DNA of 64,000 bases, from positions 1,364,001 to 1,428,000 of the forward strand of contig NZ_FTNQ01000001.1 in assembly GCF_900156455.1 (NCBI RefSeq), given 5' to 3'. Made by a program: the position numbers and the translations under genes. Shown here piece by piece: positions 1 through 10,603 of the stretch. The notes below the pieces were generated by a model. The model searched no databases. It saw only the letters and a program-made list of their open reading frames with translations, and was not told the DNA's origin. How positions within the stretch are numbered: the first letter of the stretch is position 1; the number at the start of each line of letters is the position of its first letter. This stretch comes from Microbacterium sp. RURRCA19A. Its GTDB lineage: Bacteria > Actinomycetota > Actinomycetes > Actinomycetales > Microbacteriaceae.

Positions 1-102
1 CACACCGGCTTCGCGGACGCGGCGGGCGATCAGCTGCGCGTACTGGGCGCCGAAGTCGACGACGAGGACGGGACGCTGCGACGTTTCGGTCTGTTCGGTC
101 AC
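1..102 (-). CDS. guaA: GMP synthase, N-terminal fragment (cut by window edge)
   Basis: Only the first 34 codons are inside the window. The GTG start is at 102. Reading leftwards the product contains [17 protein letters not shown], the opening strand and helix of the class I glutamine amidotransferase domain of GMP synthase, which converts XMP to GMP with glutamine. The start overlaps the stop of the upstream DUF3817 gene by 4 bp (GTGA), so the two are translationally coupled. The nearby guaB3 and guaB support a guanine nucleotide role. The remaining gene lies left of the window. Confidence 0.9.
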   Translation of the reverse strand, partial: MTEQTETSQRPVLVVDFGAQYAQLIARRVREAGV

Positions 103-620
103 CGGGGTCCTTCCGGGGCGGGGACGGGAGCGGATGCCTCGGCGGCTTCGCGCTCGGCGAGGTAGGCGCGCACGCTGCGGGCGGTGCGCACCTCGAGGAT
201 GAACGAGAGGAAAGGCACGACGCCGCCGAGGGCGAGGAACACGAAACGGCGGAACGGCCAGCGCATGAGGCTCCACACGCGGAAGCACGAGAACAGGTAC
301 ACGACGTAGAACCAGCCGTGGACCACCAGGATCGCGAGCGAGATGTTCAGACCGTCGCCGGTCGACAGGATCTCGCAGCCGCTGCCCCCCGGGACGAACA
401 GCGAGAACCACTGGCATCCGGGACCGGGGATGGCGTCAGCGAACCACAGGAAGCCACCGGATCCGCCCAGGAACAGCTCCTTGTGGATGGGCGTGTACTT
501 CACTATCATCTCGGCCACCAGCAGCAGCAGGCCGGTACCGGTGATGATCGAGCAGATCTGGTAGAACTTCAGGGCTCCGCGGATCGCCGGGAACGAGGCG
601 AGCTTCGGGGCGCGGGGCAT
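99..620 (-). CDS. DUF3817 family integral membrane protein
   Basis: This encodes a protein of 173 residues with about four hydrophobic segments and a cluster of basic residues after them. It matches the actinobacterial DUF3817 family, whose function is unknown. The chosen start [10 protein letters not shown] is supported by a TAGACT box 7 nt upstream, which would allow a leaderless transcript. A longer reading into the SURF1 gene adds only low-complexity residues. It sits between the SURF1 gene and guaA, with a 10 bp gap upstream and a 4 bp overlap downstream. Confidence 0.75.
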   Translation of the reverse strand: MPRAPKLASFPAIRGALKFYQICSIITGTGLLLLVAEMIVKYTPIHKELFLGGSGGFLWFADAIPGPGCQWFSLFVPGGSGCEILSTGDGLNISLAILVVHGWFYVVYLFSCFRVWSLMRWPFRRFVFLALGGVVPFLSFILEVRTARSVRAYLAEREAAEASAPVPAPEGPR

Positions 621-630
621 GGATGCCAGT

Positions 631-1500
631 CTAGTCGCGGGATTCCGCGGAACCTGCCGCGAGAGCCTCGGACTGTTCGTCCTCGAGATCTTCCACTTCC
701 TTCTCCCACGCGTCACGGGCGAGCCGGTACCAGAGGTACAGCGCGAAGCCGGCGAAGATTGCCCACTCCGCCGCGTAGAAGATGTTCAGCCAGTTGATGT
801 GCGAGCGCTCGTCGGGAGCCGGGGAGTCGATGGCATCCAGGGGTCCGATCGCGGACTGCGAGGCGAGGTAGGGCCGGTAGACCGAGACGCCCTCGATGTC
901 GTGCCAACGCCCCAGCAGTACCGCCGGGGACATCCGCGTCATGGTCTGCGGGTCGACCCCCGAGGGTGCGCGCCCCGGCCCCTCGTCCGCGATCAGTCGC
1001 CCGGTGAGGGTGACGACCGCGTCGGGATCGGCCTGGACCTGGGCCCGCAGGGCGTCGACGGCGGCCTGCGCCGACGCGGCATCGCGCGTCCAGCCCGCGG
1101 CGACCGCGATCGAGGTGGGCGTGGCCACCCCGTCGAGCCGCAGTTGGCCCGTGACCCAGTACCCCTCGACGTCGTCGTTGTATCGCGAGGACACGATGAG
1201 GAAGTCGTCGGCGATCCACCGCCCGCTCGCCTCGACCCGCTGCCCGACGAGGGGTTCGGGCAGGTACGCGCCGGGCTGGGCGACGTCGGCGAGCGGTCGG
1301 ACGACCTCGGTCTGCCCGGGCGCGGGGGGCGAGGAGTCGATGGCCCGGCCGAGCTGCCATTGACCCAGCCACGCCAGGACCCCCGCCACCACGAGCGAGA
1401 ACGCCAGGAGCGCCAGCCAGCGCGGACGCAGCATGACCTCGCGCAGCGTCGGCGCGAAGACCTGTCGAGGCTCCTGCTCGAGGGCGGTGGGAGAGGTCAC
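631..1500 (-). CDS. SURF1 family cytochrome oxidase assembly protein
   Basis: The product is 289 residues with the family architecture of two transmembrane helices, at about 29-46 and 238-256, flanking a long extracytoplasmic domain. The WLGQWQLGRA motif just after the first helix is the SURF1 signature. SURF1 proteins help assemble the heme-copper cytochrome c oxidase, probably at heme a insertion. The gene follows guaB3 by 13 bp and precedes the DUF3817 gene by 10 bp, so it is probably cotranscribed with them. The acidic C-terminal tail is cytoplasmic by prediction. Confidence 0.85.
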   Translation of the reverse strand: MTSPTALEQEPRQVFAPTLREVMLRPRWLALLAFSLVVAGVLAWLGQWQLGRAIDSSPPAPGQTEVVRPLADVAQPGAYLPEPLVGQRVEASGRWIADDFLIVSSRYNDDVEGYWVTGQLRLDGVATPTSIAVAAGWTRDAASAQAAVDALRAQVQADPDAVVTLTGRLIADEGPGRAPSGVDPQTMTRMSPAVLLGRWHDIEGVSVYRPYLASQSAIGPLDAIDSPAPDERSHINWLNIFYAAEWAIFAGFALYLWYRLARDAWEKEVEDLEDEQSEALAAGSAESRD

Positions 1501-1513
1501 GCGGTCTCCGAGA

Positions 1514-2635
1514 TCAGTGTCCGTAGGGCGCGACGACGACCTCGACGCGCTGGAACTCCTTGAGGTCGGAGTACCCGGTCGTGGCCATGGACTTCTTCAG
1601 CGCACCGATGAGGTTCGCCGTCCCATCGGCCACCGGGGCCGGGCCGTACAGGATCTGCTCGAGCGGACCCACGCGGTCGACCGCCACGCGGTGGCCGCGC
1701 GGCAGCTTGGGGTGGTGCGCCTCGGGGCCCCAGTGGAAGCCACGGCCGGGGGCATCGGTGGCCCGCGCGAGCGCAACGCCGAGCATCACGGCATCCGCCC
1801 CCATCGCCAGGGCCTTCACGATGTCGCCCGAGGTTCCCACGCCGCCGTCGGCGATGACGTGCACATAACGGCCGCCGGACTCGTCGAGGTAGTCGCGCCG
1901 CGCCCCGGCGACGTCGGCCACCGCCGTGGCCATCGGGGCGTGGAGGCCGAGGGTCGCGCGCGTCGTGGACGCGGCTCCGCCACCGAAGCCGACCAGCACA
2001 CCCGCGGCACCCGTGCGCATGAGGTGGAGGGCGGCGGTGTAGGTGGCCGCCCCGCCGACGATCACCGGGACGTCGAGGTCGTAGATGAACTTCTTGAGGT
2101 TCAGCGGTTCGGCCACGCTCGAGACGTGCTCGGCGGACACGGTCGTCCCGCGGATGACGAAGAGGTCGACGCCCGCGGCGACGACGGTCTCGTACAGGTC
2201 GTGGGTGCGCTGCGGCGTCAGGGCGCCGGCGACGGTGACGCCCGCCGCACGGACCTCGGCGAGGCGATCGCGCACGAGTTCGGGCTTGATGGGCTCGGAG
2301 TACAGCTCCTGCATGCGTCGCGTCGCCTCGGAGTCGGGGAGGCCCGCGATCTCGGCCAGCAGCGGCTCGGGGTCGTCGTAGCGCGTCCACAGCCCCTCGA
2401 GGTCGAGGACGCCGAGACCGCCGAGGCGGCCGAGCTCGATCGCGGTGCGGGGGCTCACGACGGAGTCCATCGGCGCACCGAGCACCGGGATCTCGAACGG
2501 GAAGGCGTCGATGGTCCACGCCGTCGACACGTCTTCCGGGTTACGCGTGCGGCGCGACGGCACGACGGCGATGTCGTCGAAGGTGTAGGCGCGGCGGGCA
2601 CGCTTCGCGCGGCCGAGATCGATCTCCATGGTCAC
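1514..2635 (-). CDS. guaB3: GuaB3 family IMP dehydrogenase-related protein
   Basis: This 373-residue TIM-barrel protein is of the IMPDH/GMPR class, with an APMDSVVS motif near the N-terminus and no CBS domains. It is shorter than the catalytic GuaB encoded at 5583-7085. The loop that holds the catalytic Cys in GuaB (GSICTTR) reads GAASTTR here, so the nucleophile is missing. GuaB3 paralogues are common in actinobacteria, where classical IMPDH activity is not expected. The GTG at 2635 is preceded by TAGGCT with a 6-nt gap, suggesting a leaderless start. An internal ATG at 2629 also has an AG-rich sequence before it. Confidence 0.88.
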   Translation of the reverse strand: MTMEIDLGRAKRARRAYTFDDIAVVPSRRTRNPEDVSTAWTIDAFPFEIPVLGAPMDSVVSPRTAIELGRLGGLGVLDLEGLWTRYDDPEPLLAEIAGLPDSEATRRMQELYSEPIKPELVRDRLAEVRAAGVTVAGALTPQRTHDLYETVVAAGVDLFVIRGTTVSAEHVSSVAEPLNLKKFIYDLDVPVIVGGAATYTAALHLMRTGAAGVLVGFGGGAASTTRATLGLHAPMATAVADVAGARRDYLDESGGRYVHVIADGGVGTSGDIVKALAMGADAVMLGVALARATDAPGRGFHWGPEAHHPKLPRGHRVAVDRVGPLEQILYGPAPVADGTANLIGALKKSMATTGYSDLKEFQRVEVVVAPYGH

Positions 2636-2675
2636 TCCCCCAGCCTACCCGCCCGCATTTTGCCGACCGGCGTGC

Positions 2676-3290
2676 TCACCAGGGTTCGTCCGCGCGGGGC
2701 GCCATCGAGAGCACCCGCACCTTGTCGGCCGGGAAGCAGGCGTCGAAGAGCTCGTGCACGCGCGGGTCGGTGTCGTAGTCGTCGGCGAGGCGCAGACCGA
2801 ACATCGAGTTGATCATCATGCCCTGGGCGAGGAACGCCTGGGCGGACTGGACGTCGAACCCGACGTCGCGCAGGAACTCCCACACGCGCGCGAAGCCGTC
2901 ACGGGCACGCGGTCCGATGACCGGGTGGGCGCCGAGCAGGAACGCGTGCGACAGGGTCTGATGCAGGCCCCGCACCTGCAGGAGACCGATGTAGGCGTGA
3001 CCGACGCGTTCCGGCAGCTCGCCCGGGACCGCGCCCTCGGCAGCCGCGGTGAACGCGCCCAGCAGACGGTCCAGCGCGTCGTCGAGCGCCGCAACGAAGA
3101 GATTCTCCTTCGTGCCGAACAGGCGCACGACGTACGGCTGGGAGATGCCCGCCGCACGGGCCACGTCGTCGGTCGTGGCACCCACGTATCCCTTGGCGCC
3201 GAACACGGCGAGCGCGGCGGCCAGGATCTGCTCCCGCCGCTCCTCCGAGCTCATTCGGCGCGCAGGCGCGGAGTCTGTCGGTGACGGCAT
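2676..3290 (-). CDS. TetR family transcriptional regulator
   Basis: The 204-residue protein has a typical TetR N-terminal helix-turn-helix at about residues 35-58 (TDDVARAAGISQPYVVRLF), followed by an all-alpha ligand domain. It is divergent from an MFS efflux gene. Two near-identical palindromic sites lie in the 71 bp between them. A TAACCT box 6 nt before the ATG suggests a leaderless tetR transcript, and the first operator overlaps this box. The layout implies autorepression plus ligand-dependent repression of the pump. The ligand is unknown. Confidence 0.9.
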   Translation of the reverse strand: MPSPTDSAPARRMSSEERREQILAAALAVFGAKGYVGATTDDVARAAGISQPYVVRLFGTKENLFVAALDDALDRLLGAFTAAAEGAVPGELPERVGHAYIGLLQVRGLHQTLSHAFLLGAHPVIGPRARDGFARVWEFLRDVGFDVQSAQAFLAQGMMINSMFGLRLADDYDTDPRVHELFDACFPADKVRVLSMAPRADEPW

Positions 3291-3291
3291 G

Positions 3292-3320
3292 TTGACAGGT
3301 TATCAGTCGATTACTACAGT
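3292..3320 (+). promoter_or_regulatory. MFS gene promoter with embedded operator
   Basis: TTGACA at 3292-3297 and TACAGT at 3315-3320 are separated by exactly 17 bp. The spacer is filled by the first TetR-type palindrome, so repressor binding would block RNA polymerase directly. Confidence 0.75.
3299..3314. promoter_or_regulatory. TetR operator 1
   Basis: GTTATCAGTCGATTAC is an imperfect palindrome of the form GTNATCN4GATNAC. It overlaps the -10 box inferred for tetR and the spacer of the MFS promoter. Confidence 0.75.
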
Positions 3321-3332
3321 GACCTCAGATTT

Positions 3333-3348
3333 GTTATCAGTCGATTAC
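3333..3348. promoter_or_regulatory. TetR operator 2
   Basis: This is an exact copy of the 16-bp operator 1 with a 34-bp start-to-start offset, about three helical turns. It lies just downstream of the inferred MFS transcription start, 13 bp before the start codon. Confidence 0.72.
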
Positions 3349-3361
3349 AACAAGGAGTCTC

Positions 3362-4792
3362 GTGGACACTCTCCCTCGGTCGCGCCCGTTCGTCTGGGTC
3401 GTGATCGCCGCCTCCCTGCCGATGTTCATGGCCACCCTCGACAACCTCGTCATGACCAACGCCCTCCCCGTTCTCCACCGCGAACTCGGGGCGAGCATCG
3501 AGGAACTGCAGTGGTTCGTCAACGCGTACACCCTCGCCTTCGCGAGCCTCATCCTCATCGCCTCCGCTCTCGGTGATCGCTTCGGACGGCGCACGGCGTT
3601 CGTCGTCGGCATCGTCGCCTTCGGGGTCGGGTCCGTGCTCGCGGCGCTGAGCGTCGACCCCGCCCAACTGATCGCGGCACGGGCGGTCCAGGGACTCGGC
3701 GCGGCGGGCGTCATGCCGCTGTCGCTCGCCCTCCTCAGCGGTGCCGTCGCCCCGGAGCGTCGACCTCTCGCCATCGGCATCTGGGGAGGCATCTCCGGTC
3801 TCGGCGTCGCGGTCGGACCGCTCGTGGGCGGCGCGGTCATGGAGGGGTGGAACTGGCAGGCGATCTTCTGGCTCAACGTGCCCGTCGCCGTCCTCGCGAT
3901 CCCGCTCGCCCTGTGGGCCCTGCCCCACGCGTTCGGCGACCGCGCGCGCATCGATGTCGTGGGAGCCGTCCTGGCCGGAGGCGGCGTACTCGCCCTGGTG
4001 CACGCGATCGTCCGCGGCAACGACGACGGATGGGACTCGGCATCCGTCGTGGGAGAGCTCGCGCTCGGCTCCCTCCTCGTGATGGCGTTCGTGGGCTGGC
4101 AGCTGCGGACCCGGTCCCCCCTCGTGCCGCTGCGGTTGTTCCGAGATCGGTCCTTCTCGGTCACGAACGTGGTCGGCTTCGCCTTCAGCTTCGGGACGTT
4201 CGGAGCGGTGTTCCTCCTCATCCAGTTCCTTCAGGTGGTGCAGGGGTCGACCCCGTTCGAAGCGGCGTTGCAGACGACGCCGTGGACCCTCGCTCCCATG
4301 GTCGTCGCGCCGCTCGCCGGCATCTTCGCGCCGCGGGTCGGGACCCGTCCGCTCCTGATCGTCGGGCTGCTGCTGCAGGCCATCGCGCTGGGATGGATCG
4401 CTCTCACCATGTCGGCCGAGGTCGAGTACGCCACGCTCGTTCCGCCGTTCATCTTCGCGGGAGTGGGCATGGGACTCGTGTTCGCCCCGTCGGCGACGGC
4501 GTTGCTCGCCACGCTCGACGCCGTCGACCACGCCAAGGCGTCGGGCGTCAACTCCACCGTTCGCGAGATCGGGCTGGCGCTCGGGACCGCCGTCATGACG
4601 GCGATCTTCGTCGGCGCCGGCGGACAGCTGGTGCCGGATCTCTACGTGGATGCCGCCCGCCCCGCGATCTTCGTCGGCTCGGCGGTGCTGCTGGTCGGCG
4701 CGGGCCTCGCCCTCCTCCTTCCCGCCGGCCGCTCGCCGCGCCCGGCGGCCGAGGGGGACGCGGCACCCGCCGAGCAGTCCTTGGCCCGCTGA
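3362..4792 (+). CDS. MFS drug efflux transporter (DHA2/EmrB-QacA type)
   Basis: The 476-residue protein fits the 14-helix DHA2 group. It has the DNLVMTNALPVL segment in helix 1, corresponding to the family DxTIVNVALP motif. The loop motif GDRFGRR lies after helix 2 and a GPLVGG antiporter-type motif lies in helix 5. Such pumps export drugs or other toxic compounds using the proton gradient. The GTG start at 3362 has AAGGAG upstream. Expression is probably controlled by the divergent TetR protein through the two operators. The substrate cannot be told from the sequence. Confidence 0.9.
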   Translation: MDTLPRSRPFVWVVIAASLPMFMATLDNLVMTNALPVLHRELGASIEELQWFVNAYTLAFASLILIASALGDRFGRRTAFVVGIVAFGVGSVLAALSVDPAQLIAARAVQGLGAAGVMPLSLALLSGAVAPERRPLAIGIWGGISGLGVAVGPLVGGAVMEGWNWQAIFWLNVPVAVLAIPLALWALPHAFGDRARIDVVGAVLAGGGVLALVHAIVRGNDDGWDSASVVGELALGSLLVMAFVGWQLRTRSPLVPLRLFRDRSFSVTNVVGFAFSFGTFGAVFLLIQFLQVVQGSTPFEAALQTTPWTLAPMVVAPLAGIFAPRVGTRPLLIVGLLLQAIALGWIALTMSAEVEYATLVPPFIFAGVGMGLVFAPSATALLATLDAVDHAKASGVNSTVREIGLALGTAVMTAIFVGAGGQLVPDLYVDAARPAIFVGSAVLLVGAGLALLLPAGRSPRPAAEGDAAPAEQSLAR

Positions 4793-4808
4793 CGCCGACC
4801 CGCGCGCG

Positions 4809-4826
4809 GCGGACGCGCGCGTCCGC
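4809..4826. terminator. Palindrome between convergent genes
   Basis: GCGGACGCG/CGCGTCCGC is a perfect 18-bp palindrome between the MFS stop and the stop of the TMEM175 gene. There is no T-run, so it is a candidate hairpin terminator only. Confidence 0.45.
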
Positions 4827-5510
4827 TCAGCCCGCCCCGTCCGGCGCCCCCGGTCCCGCCGGGGGCGTCGAGCGCGCGGTGGCAGGATCAGTCGGCGCGT
4901 CCGCCCCGCGCAGCAACCGGGTCAAGGGCCCGTCCAAGAGGAACAGCAGGAAACCGGCCGACCCCACGAGAGGACTCGCCGCGACCGCGAGCCCGCTGAG
5001 GATGACGGCGCTCAAGGCCGCGCGCCCGAGGCGGCGCGCGTCATCGCGCGTGAGATCGGGGATCGCACCCGACCGCAGCGCCCAGGTCCACTGCAACCAG
5101 CCGACGAGGATCGCGAGGAAGAAGTTCACCGGCAGCAGGACACGTCCGAGCAGGTACTCGGAGTAGTCCGTGTCCAATGACGTCGTGAACGGGACGAGGA
5201 CGACCAGCAGGAGCCGCAGGTTGTTGATCCACATACCCGCGTTGTCGATCCGGACGATCCATTCGAACTGGCGCACGTGCGTCATCCACATGATGCAGAG
5301 CACCAGGAAGCTGATGACGAACGAGAACAGCGGGTGGAGGATCTTCAGCAGGCCGTCCGCGAGGTCGGCGTTCGACCGCACCTCGCCCAGCGACTGCGAC
5401 GTGAGGTCCAGCACCAGCAGCGTCGCCGCGATGGCGAAGACGCCGTCGGTGTACGCCTCGGTCCGTCGCGCCGAGACGGTGACGCTCGGGGGGCGTGTTC
5501 GCCGGATCAT
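4827..5510 (-). CDS. TMEM175/DUF1211 family membrane protein, potential K+ channel
   Basis: The 227-residue protein begins with RRTEAYTDGVFAIAATLLVL, the first-helix signature of the TMEM175 (DUF1211) family. Helix 1 of bacterial members carries an FSD-like motif that here reads YTD. About six hydrophobic segments follow. Characterised members form potassium channels, but conductance here is inferred only. The ATG at 5510 is chosen because TACGCT ends 6 nt upstream, consistent with a leaderless transcript. A GTG two codons earlier is possible. Confidence 0.8.
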   Translation of the reverse strand: MIRRTRPPSVTVSARRTEAYTDGVFAIAATLLVLDLTSQSLGEVRSNADLADGLLKILHPLFSFVISFLVLCIMWMTHVRQFEWIVRIDNAGMWINNLRLLLVVLVPFTTSLDTDYSEYLLGRVLLPVNFFLAILVGWLQWTWALRSGAIPDLTRDDARRLGRAALSAVILSGLAVAASPLVGSAGFLLFLLDGPLTRLLRGADAPTDPATARSTPPAGPGAPDGAG

Positions 5511-5540
5511 GCGCACAGCGTAGACCCGCCCACGAACGCC

Positions 5541-5574
5541 GCGGGGGCCGGTCGATCACTCGACCGGCCCCCGC
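5541..5574 (-). terminator. Terminator after guaB
   Basis: A 15-bp GC-rich stem (GCGGGGGCCGGTCGA and its complement) with a 4-nt loop lies 8 bp past the guaB stop. It separates guaB from the TMEM175 gene. No clear U-tract is present. Confidence 0.7.
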
Positions 5575-5582
5575 GAGGACGC

Positions 5583-7166
<1,584 letters not shown>

Positions 7167-7230
7167 AGCGCCGCGGGGTGCGGAATCATTCCCGAGTCCC
7201 GGACCCGGCGGACGAGGTCGTCACGACACG

Positions 7231-7245
7231 GTTCGCTAACGGCGT
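7231..7245. promoter_or_regulatory. Candidate shared liv operator (livH side)
   Basis: GTTCGCTAACGGCGT lies about 93 bp before livH. It matches 12 of 15 positions of the sequence at 13713-13727 upstream of livJ, where the core is a perfect palindrome. A common regulator of both transcripts is inferred. Confidence 0.4.
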
Positions 7246-7337
7246 CGGACCGAAACACGAACGACACATTACGCTCGTAGCGTCGATCGTCGAAGCTGAC
7301 GAAACGACCTCGTCAGCGCTGCCGAACTGGAGACTCC

Positions 7338-8687
7338 GTGGGTCATTCCTCCCCCACCGCGACACGATCGCGCATACTTCCCCGCCCAGCCGTCCTCCTC
7401 GTCTCGCTCCTGGCGAGCGCGGTCGCCGTGCTGAGTCTGTTCCTGGCCTCACCGGCTCATGCGCAGACGACACCGGCCCCGACCCCGGCGGCGACGCCCG
7501 GCGCGGTCGACGTCGCGACGCAGTTCACGATCGGCGGCATCATCCGCGCCGGAGACGAACCCGTCGAGGGCGTCGAGATCACGGTCGAGGGCTCCGGATT
7601 CTCCGAGGTGGGCACCACGGGTGCGGACGGGCGCTGGTCGGTCGCCGTTCCGGGCCCCGGACAGTACACCGCGAAGCTCAACGTCGACTCGCTGCCCGAC
7701 GGCGTCGCCCCGCGCGACCCGTCCAACATCACGCGCGACGTGACCGTGGGCACCACGAACACGGTGAACGTCCTGTTCCCCACGGGTGAGGGCACCGCGG
7801 CGACCGGGTCGATCTGGGAGACGCTGTTCTCCCGCTTCATCTACGGACTGAACTTCGGCCTGCTGCTCGCCCTCGCCGCGATCGGGATCTCGCTGATCTT
7901 CGGTACGACGGGCGTCAACAACTTCGCGCACGGCGAGATGCTCACGTTCGGCGCGATCATCTTCTACGTGTTCACCTCTCTCGGGTGGAACCTGCTGCTG
8001 GCCGTGCTGCTCACGGTGGCGCTCTCGGCCGCGCTCGGCTGGACACAGGATGCCGTGCTGTTCAAACCCCTCCGGAAGCGCGGAGTCGGCTTGGTCCAAG
8101 TGCTCATCGTGACGATCGGCCTCTCGATCGTCCTGCGCTACCTGTACCTCTACTTCTTCGACGGCGGCACCCGGAACATCGACACCGGGATCACCGACAA
8201 CGTCACGATCGGCCCCGTGACGATCACCCTCACCTCGCTGATCAGCATGGGCGTGAGCGTGGTCATGCTCGCCGCGGTCGCGTACTTCCTCACCCGCACC
8301 CGCATCGGCAAGGCGACGCGCGCGGTCAGCGACAACGCCTCGCTCGCTGCGGCATCCGGAATCAACGTCGACCGCGTCATCCGCATCGTCTGGGTGCTCG
8401 CGGGCGCGCTGACCGGCCTCTCGGGCGTGCTCTACGGCCTCTACCGCGGAGTCACCTGGGACATGGGCTTCGCGATCCTGCTGCTGCTGTTCGCCGCGGT
8501 GACCCTCGGCGGTCTCGGCAGCGCCTTCGGCGCCCTGGTGGGGTCGCTCATCATCGGCATCATCACGGAAATGTCCACCATCGTCATCCCGCCGGACCTC
8601 CGGTACGCGGTGGCGTTGATCGTGCTCATCGGCGTGCTGCTGTTCCGGCCGCAAGGTGTGCTCGGTCGTAAAGAGCGGATCGGCTGA
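7338..8687 (+). CDS. livH: Branched-chain amino acid ABC permease with N-terminal extracytoplasmic domain
   Basis: The 449-residue protein has two parts. Residues 1-43 are a signal peptide ending at ASPAHAQ. Residues about 55-150 resemble a carboxypeptidase-regulatory-like (transthyretin-type) beta-sandwich. From about 165 onward it is a normal LivH permease with eight or so helices (FGTTGVNNFAHGEMLTFGA and FRPQGVLG). Ordinary LivH is about 300 residues, so the front domain is an addition. GTG start with GGAG 5 nt upstream. It heads a livHMGF operon whose binding protein gene lies convergent downstream. Confidence 0.88.
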   Translation: MGHSSPTATRSRILPRPAVLLVSLLASAVAVLSLFLASPAHAQTTPAPTPAATPGAVDVATQFTIGGIIRAGDEPVEGVEITVEGSGFSEVGTTGADGRWSVAVPGPGQYTAKLNVDSLPDGVAPRDPSNITRDVTVGTTNTVNVLFPTGEGTAATGSIWETLFSRFIYGLNFGLLLALAAIGISLIFGTTGVNNFAHGEMLTFGAIIFYVFTSLGWNLLLAVLLTVALSAALGWTQDAVLFKPLRKRGVGLVQVLIVTIGLSIVLRYLYLYFFDGGTRNIDTGITDNVTIGPVTITLTSLISMGVSVVMLAAVAYFLTRTRIGKATRAVSDNASLAAASGINVDRVIRIVWVLAGALTGLSGVLYGLYRGVTWDMGFAILLLLFAAVTLGGLGSAFGALVGSLIIGIITEMSTIVIPPDLRYAVALIVLIGVLLFRPQGVLGRKERIG

Positions 8688-8698
8688 GGAAGAACGAC

Positions 8699-9679
8699 AT
8701 GGACTGGCTCTCAATCTTCAACAACGCCGCCGGCGAGCTCATCAGCCCGACCACGGCCGCCTACGCCCTCGCCGCGATCGGCCTGAGCGTCCACTTCGGC
8801 TACGCGGGCCTGCTCAACTTCGGACAGGCCGGCTTCATGGCCGTCGGCGCGTACGCCTTCGCGATCGCCACGCTGTCGTTCTCGGCCCCCGTGTGGCTGG
8901 CGATCCTCGTCGCGATCCTCGCCTCGGTGCTGTTCGCCTTCATCCTCGGCATCCCGACCCTGCGGCTCCGCGCCGACTACCTCGCCATCGTCACCATCGC
9001 GGCGGCCGAGATCGTGCGCTACGTCGTCTCGACCGTCGGCCTCACCGACATCACGGGCGGCTCGCAGGGTCTGAACGGCTACAACCGCGAGTTCCAGAAC
9101 ATGAACCCGCTCCCCGGCGGCACCTACGGCATCGGGCCCTGGACCTACTCGGCCAACGACTGGTGGGTGCGCCTGTTCGGGTGGGGACTCGTGATCCTCG
9201 CCACGCTCCTGGTGTGGCTCCTGATGCGCAGCCCGTGGGGCCGGGTGGTCAAGGGCATCCGCGAAGACGAGGACGCCGTGCGCAGCCTCGGCAAGAACGT
9301 CTACTCCTACAAGATGCAGGCGCTCGTGCTCGGCGGTGTCATGGGCGGTCTCGCGGGCGTGGTGTTCATCCTCCCCCGCGCCGTGCAGCCCGGTAACTAC
9401 GGAACGGCGCTGACGTTCTTCATCTGGACCGCTCTGCTGCTCGGCGGCGCCGCGACCCTCCTCGGCCCGATCGTGGGCGCCGCGCTCTTCTGGGTGCTGC
9501 TGTCGCTCTCCAACGGCATCATCGTCGGGCTCCGTGACATCGGCATCCTCGGCTTCATGAGCTCCACCCAGACCGGGCAGGTGCGCTTCATTATCGTCGG
9601 GATCGGGCTGATGCTCCTGGTCATCTTCCGACCGCAGGGCATCTTCGGCAACAAGAAGGAGCTGTCGTTCAATGTCTGA
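8699..9679 (+). CDS. livM: Branched-chain amino acid ABC permease
   Basis: This 326-residue integral membrane protein is the second permease of the importer. The motif HFGYAGLLNFGQAGFMAVGA in the first helices and the C-terminal IFRPQGIFG are characteristic of LivM. An EAA-like cytoplasmic loop GIREDEDAVRSLGKN contacts the ATPases. It follows livH by 11 bp with a good GAGGAA ribosome site, and its last 8 bp overlap livG. Confidence 0.93.
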   Translation: MDWLSIFNNAAGELISPTTAAYALAAIGLSVHFGYAGLLNFGQAGFMAVGAYAFAIATLSFSAPVWLAILVAILASVLFAFILGIPTLRLRADYLAIVTIAAAEIVRYVVSTVGLTDITGGSQGLNGYNREFQNMNPLPGGTYGIGPWTYSANDWWVRLFGWGLVILATLLVWLLMRSPWGRVVKGIREDEDAVRSLGKNVYSYKMQALVLGGVMGGLAGVVFILPRAVQPGNYGTALTFFIWTALLLGGAATLLGPIVGAALFWVLLSLSNGIIVGLRDIGILGFMSSTQTGQVRFIIVGIGLMLLVIFRPQGIFGNKKELSFNV

Positions 9680-10603
9680 CACGACCGTCACCCACGCCCT
9701 GGTGAAGGGCGAGGTCGGCCCCGGCTGCGAGAAGGTCGACCCGATCGTCGTCGCCGACGGAGTCACGCGGCAGTTCGGCGGCCTCAAGGCCGTCGACGTC
9801 GAGCACCTCGAGATCCCGCGCGGTCAGATCACCGCTCTGATCGGGCCGAACGGCGCCGGCAAGACGACGCTGTTCAACCTGCTCACCGGGTTCGACAAGC
9901 CGAACACCGGCCGCTGGAGCTTCGAGGGGTCCAACCTCGCGGGGGTCCCCGCGTTCAAGGTGTCGCGAAAGGGCATGGTCCGCACGTTCCAGCTGACCAA
10001 GTCGCTCGGCCGTCTGTCCGTGCTGCAGAACATGCTCCTCGGCGCTCGCGGGCAGAAGGGCGAGAACATCTTCCGGGCCATGATCCCCGGGATCTGGCGC
10101 TCGCAGGAGCGCGCGAACACGGAGCGGGCCGACGATCTCCTGCGCCGGTTCAAGCTGGATGCCAAGCGCGAGGACTTCGCCGCGTCGCTGTCCGGCGGCC
10201 AGCGCAAGCTCCTCGAGATGGCGCGCGCGCTGATGAGCGACCCGACCCTCGTCATGCTCGACGAGCCGATGGCCGGTGTGAACCCGGCCCTGACGCAGAG
10301 TCTGCTCGGGCACATCCTCGACCTGAAGAAGGAAGGCATGACGGTGCTCTTCGTCGAGCACGACATGCACATGGTCCGCCACATCTCGGACTGGGTCGTC
10401 GTGATGGCCGAGGGCCGCGTCGTCGCCGAAGGTCCGCCCGAGACGGTGATGAGCGACCAGGCCGTCATCGACGCCTATCTCGGCGCGCACCACGACACCG
10501 ACCTCGGCGACATGACGACGTCGCAGATGGAGACCATCCAGGCCGAGGCCGCCGCCGAAGCCGAAGCCGACCTCGTCACCGACGAGAAGGACGGAAAGCT
10601 CTG

